Position numbers and translations under genes: made by a program. Under the pieces are notes generated by a model. That model was given only the letters and a program-made list of their open reading frames with translations, was not told the origin of the DNA and did no database searches. From NCBI GenBank assembly GCA_905479905.1, contig CAJQOK010000026.1, positions 1 through 6,260 on the forward strand: DNA of 6,260 bases, read 5' to 3'. Position 1 is the stretch's first letter; each line of letters opens with the position of its first letter. This document shows positions 1 through 5,196 of the stretch, piece by piece. Origin of the DNA: an uncultured Aliterella sp. (lineage in GTDB: Bacteria; Cyanobacteriota; Cyanobacteriia; Cyanobacteriales; Chroococcidiopsidaceae).

Positions 1-34
1 ACTGTATACACAAATTTTGGGATTAACCCCAATA

Positions 35-38
35 GGAG
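35..38 (+). promoter_or_regulatory. Shine-Dalgarno site deciding the start of the first PEP-CTERM gene
   Basis: GGAG lies 5 bases before the ATG at 44. The reading frame is open further upstream, with a TTG at 17 and no stop before the window edge, but only the ATG at 44 has a well-placed ribosome binding site. The surrounding octamer AATAGGAG (31-38) recurs at 741-748 before the second PEP-CTERM gene. Confidence 0.7.
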
Positions 39-43
39 TAAGA

Positions 44-652
44 ATGGCTGATAGCACGACCAATGGTAGCAATACTCAAGACTTAAATGAATTGCTCAGA
101 CAATCTCCCTTTGGTGCATTGTTGGATATCAAAGGCGCTGACGGGAATAACCTAACAGTAGCGGATATTTTCGGTAATCTTGGCACGCAAGGTGGTAGCA
201 GTAGCTTTGGTGGTAGTGGTGGCGCTAACTTTGATGCAAACTCGCCCTACGGTGGCAATCCCTTCGCTGGTGACAACTTCTGGAACATTTTTGCTGGTGG
301 TGTAAACCCTTCCAACCCCACAGGTAACGCTCCTTCTGGCGGTGGAATTCCTAGTATTCCTTCTGGCGGTGGAATTCCTAGTGGTAGTAGTAATGGTACT
401 CCAGTCAATCCTTTTGCTAATGACGACAGCTTTTGGGAGATTTTTGGTGGCGGCGTAAATCCTGAAGAATTTTCTAGCAGTAGTATACCTGCTTTTGGTG
501 GTAACGGCCCCCAAGGATTGCCAGGTGGTGGTGAAAGTACCCCAGTACCTGAGCCTTCTTCTATATTGGGTCTAGCGGTAATAGGTTTAGGCATTGCAGC
601 AGCTAAATTTAAGCAACACGGGCGGCGGACAGCAAGAGTTTTCAACAAATAA
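44..652 (+). CDS. Gly/Asn/Ser-rich PEP-CTERM sorting-domain protein (first of a tandem pair)
   Basis: This 202-residue protein ends in a typical PEP-CTERM signal: V168-P-E-P-S-S173, a hydrophobic stretch at about 174-187, then a basic tail containing GRRTAR. In this family an exosortase is thought to recognise and process the signal, delivering the protein to the cell surface or extracellular matrix. The body is low complexity and rich in Gly, Ser, Asn and Pro. An 18-19 residue motif occurs twice (residues 72-89 and 122-140) with the pattern NPFA..D.FW.IF.GGVNP. A short Pro/Gly segment between them comes from a tandem DNA repeat. There is no hydrophobic N-terminal signal peptide from the ATG at 44 or from the TTG at 17, which is unusual for the class. 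A longer protein starting left of the window cannot be fully excluded because the frame stays open to the edge. The sorting signal is clear; the molecular function is unknown and a structural or matrix role is only inferred. Confidence 0.85.
   Translation: MADSTTNGSNTQDLNELLRQSPFGALLDIKGADGNNLTVADIFGNLGTQGGSSSFGGSGGANFDANSPYGGNPFAGDNFWNIFAGGVNPSNPTGNAPSGGGIPSIPSGGGIPSGSSNGTPVNPFANDDSFWEIFGGGVNPEEFSSSSIPAFGGNGPQGLPGGGESTPVPEPSSILGLAVIGLGIAAAKFKQHGRRTARVFNK
332..382 (+). repeat. Two-copy tandem repeat inside the first PEP-CTERM gene (27-bp period)
   Basis: Bases 332-355 and 359-382 are identical over 24 bases and separated by ATT. They encode two copies of PSGGGIPS. The identity at DNA level, silent positions included, suggests a recent slippage duplication that lengthens the Pro/Gly linker between the two NPFA motifs. 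Confidence 0.9.
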
Positions 653-661
653 ACACGTATT

Positions 662-716
662 GGATAAAAAGGCAGATAGTCAATTCTTAGGACTTAAATA
701 ATTTGCCTTTTTATCC
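662..716. repeat. Perfect 13-bp inverted repeat between the two PEP-CTERM genes
   Basis: GGATAAAAAGGCA (662-674) is the exact reverse complement of TGCCTTTTTATCC (704-716). In RNA the stem would extend inward to 16 pairs (662-677 with 701-716), including one G-U pair, closing a 23-base loop. It begins 9 bases after the stop of the first gene and ends 28 bases before the ribosome binding site of the second. It is not a textbook intrinsic terminator: the loop is long and the right arm is followed by CCTGGTTCCG-type sequence rather than a U run. It could attenuate read-through, protect the upstream mRNA end, or be a remnant of a small mobile repeat. Confidence 0.75.
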
Positions 717-744
717 TGGTTCCGATAACTTTGGTTCGCAAATA

Positions 745-750
745 GGAGGA
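745..750 (+). promoter_or_regulatory. Strong Shine-Dalgarno site deciding the start of the second PEP-CTERM gene
   Basis: AGGAGG lies 9 bases before the ATG at 760. The in-frame TTG at 703 has no such site and lies at the edge of the inverted repeat, so 760 is preferred. The octamer AATAGGAG at 741-748 matches the leader of the first PEP-CTERM gene. Confidence 0.8.
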
Positions 751-759
751 CTCTTACTT

Positions 760-1830
760 ATGGCAGATAATGAATCTAGCGTTAGCAACTTTTTTGTTGG
801 TAATGGTAGCAATAATCCTTATAGCAACGGCGGCGGTAGTAGCAATCCCTTTGAGGGTGGCGGTAGTCCTCTAACTACTGGCGATATTTCTAATCTCTTT
901 GCTGAGGGGGAAAACCCTTTTACCAATGGTGATATTTACAACCTCTTTGCCGATGGTGAAAACCCCTTAGCCAACGGCGGAAATCCTTTGGCTAGTGGTG
1001 AAAATCTTTTTGCGGAAAACCAAAACTTTGGTAGCAACAATGCCACCATTGGAACTGGTAATTGGGATTTGAGTAGTAACAATGCCACTATTGGTAATGG
1101 AAATTGGAATATAGACTCAGCAAGTTACAACGCCACTGTTGGTAATGGCAACTGGCTTCGAGAAGACGCAAGTTCTAACACTACTGTCGGTAACGGTAAT
1201 TGGTACTGGGACTCGGCAAGTAAAAATTCTACCCTTGGTAATGGCAATTGGAGCTTTGGTAGCGATAATTCGACTATTGGCAATGGTAATTGGGATTTTG
1301 GCAAGAACAACATAGTCATTGGCAACGGCAACTGGGTACTTACCGATAACACTGTAGTTATTGGTAATGGCAATTGGTTTCTAAGTGACGATCCTACGGC
1401 GAGCGAGGCTAGTCAAAATATTGCCACCTTACAAGCATTGTTTCCAGAATTAAAGTCAGATATTGACGGTTTAGTTGGTTCATTAGTGGGTGGGTTTGGC
1501 ACAGAACTTTCTGGATTAGCTGGCGATCTTGATGCGGGTGAAAGTCAAACTTTTGAGCAACTCATCCTTTCTAAAGGTAATGGCTCGGATATCAGCACCT
1601 TTTCTGATAGCGATCTTGCAGAATTATTTACATCTATAAGTGCAGTGACAGGTACTGATATTACGACAGGCAATCCCGCCTGTTTTTTAGGGTGTCCTGA
1701 TGTTGGATCTATACCCAGCGAACCCGTACCCGAACCTAGTTCGGTGCTATCGCTGTTAGCACTAGGATTAGTCTATTTTGTATGGTCAAAGAAATTTAAA
1801 GCTAAAAGCAAGCTTAGTTTGAAAAACTAG
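760..1830 (+). CDS. PEP-CTERM protein with eight GNGNW repeats (second of a tandem pair)
   Basis: This protein has 356 residues from the ATG at 760. Layout: a Gly/Ser/Asn-rich head (1-40); two 16-residue repeats, GDI.NLFA.GENP, at 41-72 followed by degenerate GNPL/GENLF elements; eight copies of an N.T(I/V)GNGNW repeat at 93-206; a more ordinary, probably helical region at about 218-300 (TLQALFPELKSDIDGL onward); a C308-F-L-G-C312 pair, the only cysteines; then V323-P-E-P-S-S, a hydrophobic segment at about 329-344 and a lysine-rich tail. The C-terminus predicts exosortase-dependent surface sorting. There is no N-terminal signal peptide from this start. The shared leader, the MAD start and the NPF..NLFA.G.NP motif indicate that this gene and its upstream neighbour arose by duplication. 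The regular repeat suggests a beta-solenoid or beta-roll, which is inference. I do not recognise a named family for the repeat, and the function is unknown. Confidence 0.85.
   Translation: MADNESSVSNFFVGNGSNNPYSNGGGSSNPFEGGGSPLTTGDISNLFAEGENPFTNGDIYNLFADGENPLANGGNPLASGENLFAENQNFGSNNATIGTGNWDLSSNNATIGNGNWNIDSASYNATVGNGNWLREDASSNTTVGNGNWYWDSASKNSTLGNGNWSFGSDNSTIGNGNWDFGKNNIVIGNGNWVLTDNTVVIGNGNWFLSDDPTASEASQNIATLQALFPELKSDIDGLVGSLVGGFGTELSGLAGDLDAGESQTFEQLILSKGNGSDISTFSDSDLAELFTSISAVTGTDITTGNPACFLGCPDVGSIPSEPVPEPSSVLSLLALGLVYFVWSKKFKAKSKLSLKN
880..975 (+). repeat. Two 48-bp repeats encoding GDI.NLFA.GENP
   Basis: Bases 880-927 and 928-975 encode residues 41-56 and 57-72, which align without gaps: both read GDI, one variable residue, NLFA, an acidic residue, GENP, then two variable residues and N. 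The DNA copies have diverged, so this is an older protein repeat rather than fresh slippage. The motif resembles the NPFA..NIFAGGVNP elements of the upstream gene. Confidence 0.8.
1036..1377 (+). repeat. Array of eight N.T(I/V)GNGNW repeats, 42- or 48-bp period
   Basis: The eight copies begin at residues 93, 107, 123, 139, 155, 169, 183 and 197, giving spacings of 14, 16, 16, 16, 14, 14 and 14 residues. Each copy has ten residues, consensus NNxTIGNGNW, followed by a 4- or 6-residue linker such as DLSS, LREDAS, YWDSAS or SFGS. Trp and the GNGN core are invariant apart from one Thr in copy 1. Codons for the conserved core vary between copies (GGT/GGC, AAT/AAC, GGA), so selection on the protein rather than recent DNA duplication keeps the array uniform. 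Confidence 0.95.
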
Positions 1831-1848
1831 CAATTAAGATTTTGTCAA

Positions 1849-1889
1849 TAAAACACTAATTTTTATTAATCATAAAAATTAGTGTTTTA
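1849..1889. terminator. 18-bp AT-rich hairpin, probable bidirectional terminator
   Basis: Bases 1849-1866 pair perfectly with 1872-1889 around a 5-base loop (TAATC). The outer arms are TAAAACAC and GTGTTTTA, which give an A run on the left and a T run on the right, as in intrinsic terminators usable from either side. It lies 18 bases after the stop of the second PEP-CTERM gene and 45 bases before eboA, so it separates the two groups. The stem is AT-rich, so efficiency is uncertain. Confidence 0.7.
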
Positions 1890-1920
1890 ACTTAGACGCG
1901 CTGAAACAGTGACTATTTTA

Positions 1921-1926
1921 GAAAGG
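1921..1926 (+). promoter_or_regulatory. Ribosome binding site of eboA
   Basis: GAAAGG lies 8 bases before the ATG at 1935. It is a modest purine-rich site, but it supports the start that gives a full-length EboA. Confidence 0.45.
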
Positions 1927-1934
1927 CAACATAA

Positions 1935-2633
1935 ATGAAAACTGCGATCGCTGGCACATCCGATTTACTCCGTCAGTGGGTGGCACAACATACCACTACT
2001 GAGGGTTTGGCTTGGTTAGATAACAAATGTAAGCTGATTGCTGATGGCGCAGAAGTGCGAGTATTCTTTACGTCTTTTAGCGCTGTACCTCGCTATGTAG
2101 GCAAAGAAAAGTTATCGCTAACAATGGAACAATTGCAAGCCGCTCAAGAGGTGCGATCGCATTGGCAACCTCAAGTGTGGAACAGCGACGGGACTGCTCG
2201 TACTTTACTATTATTGGCGCTTCCTCACAACAGTGCTGAAGAATATTTACAAAAATTAGAGCAACTTTTTACTACCGCCGACATGGGGGAATTGGTCGCT
2301 CTTTATCAAGCTTTGCCGTTATTACCATACCCCGAACAGTATCGATTTAGGGCGGCAGAAGGATTAAGGAGTAATATGATTCCTGTATTTAATGCGATCG
2401 CGTTGTACAATCCCTATCCGCAAGATTATTTCGACGAATTGGCGTGGAATCAAATGGTACTCAAGGCGCTATTTGTAGGTAGTCCTTTGCGGCTAATTCA
2501 AGGCTTAGAACGTCGCGCTAATCCAACTTTAGCTCAAATGTTAACCGACTACGCCAACGAACGATTGGCAGCTAATCGCACTGTTTCGCCGGAACTTTGG
2601 CAATTAGTAGAACATATTAATTCAAAAAAATAG
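1935..2633 (+). CDS. eboA: EboA family protein
   Basis: This 232-residue protein is soluble, probably mostly helical, and has no signal peptide. I recognise it as EboA from its conserved C-terminal half: R139-A-A-E-G-L-R at 139-145, VFNAIALYNPYP at 151-162, YF.ELAWNQMVLKALFVG at 165-182, then GLERRAN and LTDYANERLA. EboA has no assigned biochemical activity; it is the first gene of the ebo cluster, reported to be needed in Nostoc punctiforme for getting a scytonemin precursor to the periplasm. It sits alone between a strong upstream hairpin and a 109-bp repeat-bearing gap before eboB, so it may have its own promoter and be only partly co-transcribed with the rest. Three HIP1 octamers lie within it, one near the start codon. 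The length looks complete. Confidence 0.9.
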   Translation: MKTAIAGTSDLLRQWVAQHTTTEGLAWLDNKCKLIADGAEVRVFFTSFSAVPRYVGKEKLSLTMEQLQAAQEVRSHWQPQVWNSDGTARTLLLLALPHNSAEEYLQKLEQLFTTADMGELVALYQALPLLPYPEQYRFRAAEGLRSNMIPVFNAIALYNPYPQDYFDELAWNQMVLKALFVGSPLRLIQGLERRANPTLAQMLTDYANERLAANRTVSPELWQLVEHINSKK

Positions 2634-2691
2634 CATTGCTGAAAGTGTAATAATTTTTCCTTTTTGCAATCCTGTCTTCTTAGGAATTGTT

Positions 2692-2737
2692 CATTACCAA
2701 TTACCCATTACCAATTACCCATTACCAATTACCCATT
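2692..2737 (+). repeat. Three-copy 14-bp tandem repeat just upstream of eboB
   Basis: The unit CATTACCAATTACC is repeated exactly three times (2692-2705, 2706-2719, 2720-2733), followed by a partial CATT. Short arrays of this type are common between cyanobacterial genes. This one ends 5 bases before the eboB start codon and fills the place where a ribosome binding site would be. The rest of the eboA-eboB gap (2634-2691) holds pyrimidine-rich sequence with no clear promoter or terminator. Confidence 0.95.
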
Positions 2738-2742
2738 CAGCT

Positions 2743-3648
2743 ATGTTTATAGATCCCCATATTCACATGACCGCGCGGACAACTTACGATTATCTGATTA
2801 TGCGCGAATCAGGCATTGTCGCTGTAATTGAGCCTGCTTTTTGGCTAGGACAACCCCGGACTAATGCTGGATCGTTTCAAGACTATTTTAGTAGTTTAGT
2901 TGGCTGGGAGCGCTTTCGCTCGGCTCAATTTGGCATTGCCCATTACTGCACGATTGGCTTAAATCCTAAAGAAGCAAATAACGAAGCTTTGGCGGCGGAA
3001 GTTATGGAATTATTGCCTTTATTTGCTTGTAAAGAAGGTGTAGTTGCGATCGGCGAAATTGGTTATGATGACATGACCAAAGCTGAAGATAAATGTTTTA
3101 GAGCGCAGCTAGAACTTGCCAAAGAGTTAGATATGGTGGTGCTAATTCACACTCCTCATCGCAACAAAAAAGCTGGGACAAGCCGGAGTATGGATGTCGC
3201 AATTGAGCATGGAATAGATCCGAATAAAGTAATTATTGACCACAATAATGAGGAAACTGTCAAGGAAGTTTTAGATCGGGGTTTTTGGGCAGCTTTTACA
3301 ATTTACCCGCATACAAAGATGGGTAATGCGCGGATGGTGGAGGTTGTGCGTCAGTATGGAAGCGATCGCATTATTGTTGATAGCAGCGCCGATTGGGGCA
3401 TCAGCGACCCCTTAGCAGTGCCAAAAACAGCGCAACTAATGTTAGATCGGGGCATTTGCGCCAATGATGTCAATACTGTTTGCTATCAAAACGCTTTAAC
3501 AGCTTACAGTCAAAGCGGACAAATGAAAGAGTCTGACTGGTTAAATCCTCAACCTATCGATCAACGGCAATCATTTAATGATAATTCTGTCTTACGCGGA
3601 CAAGAGCCAATAGTAGAAGCGGCGAGTAATTACGCCCTAATTGAGTAG
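2743..3648 (+). CDS. eboB: EboB, TatD-like metal-dependent hydrolase
   Basis: This 301-residue protein is of the TatD/amidohydrolase type, a TIM barrel that binds divalent metal. A probable complete metal site is visible: H6-I-H8 at the end of the first strand (DPHIHM), E105 in AIGEIGYDD, H136 in LIHTPHR, H167 in IDHNNE, and D213 in VDSSADWG. In other TatD proteins such a site supports nuclease or phosphoester hydrolysis; the EboB substrate is unknown. No signal peptide is present, so it is cytoplasmic. The ATG at 2743 is the only plausible start: the frame is open upstream but holds no ATG, GTG or TTG back to eboA, and the HxH motif must lie close to the N-terminus. There is no Shine-Dalgarno sequence. 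The stop is 8 bases before eboC. The last 30 or so residues look poorly conserved. Confidence 0.92.
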   Translation: MFIDPHIHMTARTTYDYLIMRESGIVAVIEPAFWLGQPRTNAGSFQDYFSSLVGWERFRSAQFGIAHYCTIGLNPKEANNEALAAEVMELLPLFACKEGVVAIGEIGYDDMTKAEDKCFRAQLELAKELDMVVLIHTPHRNKKAGTSRSMDVAIEHGIDPNKVIIDHNNEETVKEVLDRGFWAAFTIYPHTKMGNARMVEVVRQYGSDRIIVDSSADWGISDPLAVPKTAQLMLDRGICANDVNTVCYQNALTAYSQSGQMKESDWLNPQPIDQRQSFNDNSVLRGQEPIVEAASNYALIE

Positions 3649-3651
3649 AGG
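3647..3651 (+). promoter_or_regulatory. Ribosome binding site of eboC overlapping the eboB stop codon
   Basis: AGAGG overlaps the TAG of eboB (3646-3648) and lies 5 bases before the eboC ATG at 3657. This arrangement suggests translational coupling of the two genes. Confidence 0.6.
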
Positions 3652-3656
3652 TATAC

Positions 3657-4556
3657 ATGACTACTGTATTAAAGCAACATTACAGCTTATCTACTCGTTT
3701 TTGGGCATATTTGCAACTAATGCGCCCAGCCAATATTGTTACGGCTTGGGCAGATATCCTAACAGGTTTTGCAGCTTCCGGCGCAGAGTTAGGAGTTCCC
3801 TTAGCTTGGCTAATTTTGGCTACAACGGGGCTTTATGGCGGCGGCGTGGTGTTTAATGATGTTTTTGATGCCGAGTTAGATGCCATAGAGCGCCCCGAAA
3901 GACCAATTCCTACAGGTAAAGCTTCGCGCTTTGGCGCAACTAGCTTAGGAATTGTACTTTTAACCATAGGCGTAGTAGCGGCGGCTCAAGTTTCGTTATT
4001 AAGCGCTGTGATTGCGGTATTTGTGGCAATGGGGGCATTAATTTACGATGCCTGGAACAAACACAATGCCTTATTAAGTCCTATAAATATGGGTCTTTGT
4101 CGTGGTGGCAATTTACTTTTGGGCGTGAGTGCAACATCAGCAATGGTTACAGAGCGTTGGTTTTTAGCACTCATTCCTATTTTTTATATTGCCGCAGTTA
4201 CAGCCATTAGTCGTGGGGAAGTACACGGCGGTAAAAGTAGTACAGGAAAACTAGCTTTATTGTTACTGGCGATCGCCCTAGGTGGAGTATTAGCTTTAGG
4301 ATTGTTGCCAAGCTACTCTATCGCGGCTTTACCATTTTTAGCTTTATTAACGGCGCAAGTATTTCCACCTTTTATTGCTGCAACTAAGGAGCCTAATGCC
4401 GATATTATCCGTAAAGCTGTAAAAGCTGGGGTTTTATCGCTAATTATTTTAGACGCGAGTATGGCGGCGGGTTTTGCTGGCTGGTTGTACGGCTTACTTG
4501 TTTTAGGGTTGTTATTTGTGTCTATAACTCTAGCAAAAGTCTTTGCAGTAACTTAA
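3657..4556 (+). CDS. eboC: EboC, UbiA-like membrane prenyltransferase
   Basis: This 299-residue integral membrane protein has about eight hydrophobic segments and belongs to the UbiA superfamily, which transfers prenyl chains to aromatic or other acceptors in the membrane. The family entry LMRPANIVTAWAD is at 21-33. The first Asp-rich motif is intact, N67-D68-V-F-D71-A-E-L-D75, followed by RPERPIPTGKAS; these residues bind Mg-diphosphate. The second motif, at about 185-192, reads SRGEVHGG and so has one acidic residue (E188) where classical UbiA enzymes have several Asp. YDAWNKH at 130-136 is another conserved-looking loop. The substrate is unknown; within the ebo cluster it is the obvious membrane-facing enzyme. 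Its start overlaps the coupling region of eboB, and the next gene starts 3 bases after its stop. Confidence 0.93.
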   Translation: MTTVLKQHYSLSTRFWAYLQLMRPANIVTAWADILTGFAASGAELGVPLAWLILATTGLYGGGVVFNDVFDAELDAIERPERPIPTGKASRFGATSLGIVLLTIGVVAAAQVSLLSAVIAVFVAMGALIYDAWNKHNALLSPINMGLCRGGNLLLGVSATSAMVTERWFLALIPIFYIAAVTAISRGEVHGGKSSTGKLALLLLAIALGGVLALGLLPSYSIAALPFLALLTAQVFPPFIAATKEPNADIIRKAVKAGVLSLIILDASMAAGFAGWLYGLLVLGLLFVSITLAKVFAVT

Positions 4557-4559
4557 ATT

Positions 4560-5180
4560 ATGTTGATTGACATTTTTCATGACACTGCTTGTCCTTGGTG
4601 TCGAATTGGTAAAAAACATCTCTTTGATGCGATCGCATTATTAGACCACCAGACAATAGAGATACGCTGGCATCCTTTTTTACTAGACGATTCAATTCCT
4701 GCTCAAGGAGTAGGGTTTCGCGCTTTTATGAAGATGCGAAAAGGGATAGGAGCAGATCAATTAACACAGCTATTTAGTTACGCCACTCAATCTGGTGCAA
4801 AAGCTGGAGTCAAGCTAGATTTTGACAAGGTTTTTTTGGCTGTAAATACAACGCTTTCTCATCGGCTAATTGCACTGACACCAAAAACCCATAAAAACGT
4901 CATTGTCGAAGCTGTTTATAAAGCTTACTTTGAAGATGGACTAAATATTGGCGATGTTGACACCCTAGTTTCTCTGGGTAAAGAATTTGGCTTTGACCAA
5001 AAGCAGTTAAAGCAGCAATTAAGTAGCGATGCGGCGTTAGCTGAAGTTGTAGAAGAAGCAGAAGCAGCAAGAAATCAAGGTATAAGCAGCGTACCGTTTT
5101 TTGTCATCAACAACAAAGTTAGCATCAGTGGTTCGCAGTCGGTAGAAGTATTTATCCAAGCAATACAAAAAGAAATTTAG
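4560..5180 (+). CDS. DsbA-family (FrnE-like) thiol oxidoreductase
   Basis: This 206-residue protein has a thioredoxin fold with a helical insertion. The active site C11-P-W-C14 lies after the first strand (IFHDTACPWC), and the cis-proline is V178-P179 in SSVPFFVI. FrnE-type signatures are present: NTTLSHRLI at 96-104, AYFEDGLNIGD at 122-132 and the GSQSVEVF end at 191-198. The length suits the family. There is no signal peptide, so unlike classical DsbA it should act in the cytoplasm, in disulfide or redox chemistry on a protein or possibly a small molecule; FrnE was named from a polyketide pathway. It starts 3 bases after eboC and has no Shine-Dalgarno site, implying translation coupled to eboC. 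This gene is not part of the usual six-gene ebo set. From memory, a DsbA-like gene also accompanies the scytonemin cluster of Nostoc punctiforme, which may be relevant. Confidence 0.9.
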   Translation: MLIDIFHDTACPWCRIGKKHLFDAIALLDHQTIEIRWHPFLLDDSIPAQGVGFRAFMKMRKGIGADQLTQLFSYATQSGAKAGVKLDFDKVFLAVNTTLSHRLIALTPKTHKNVIVEAVYKAYFEDGLNIGDVDTLVSLGKEFGFDQKQLKQQLSSDAALAEVVEEAEAARNQGISSVPFFVINNKVSISGSQSVEVFIQAIQKEI

Positions 5181-5196
5181 GAATTATTTAATAACT

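Noticed and set aside
17..32. Short inverted repeat TTGGG/CCCAA just before the first ribosome binding site
   Set aside because: It is only 5 bp with a 6-base loop, too weak to call a regulatory hairpin.
152..648. Two long reverse-strand open frames opposite the first PEP-CTERM gene
   Set aside because: They are antisense shadows of a Gly/Pro-rich gene, with biased Pro/Thr composition, no ribosome binding site and no recognisable domain.
1125..1373. Reverse-strand open frame with QLPLP repeats
   Set aside because: It is the antisense reading of the GNGNW array; its periodicity simply mirrors the coding repeat.
1036..1377. RTX calcium-binding or pentapeptide repeat
   Set aside because: The GNGNW core lacks the GGxGxD pattern of RTX and the five-residue period of pentapeptide repeats.
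1842..1869. Possible promoter TTGTCA, 16 bases, TATTAA upstream of eboA
   Set aside because: The -35-like match is good, but the -10 match is weak and lies inside the hairpin in an AT-rich stretch where such matches occur by chance. A promoter for eboA is likely somewhere in 1831-1934 but cannot be placed.
2692..2737. CRISPR array
   Set aside because: The 14-bp units are directly adjacent, with no unique spacers between them.
3641..3856. 71-codon + strand open frame overlapping the start of eboC
   Set aside because: It lies out of frame inside eboC, whose protein is clearly conserved and has its own ribosome binding site.
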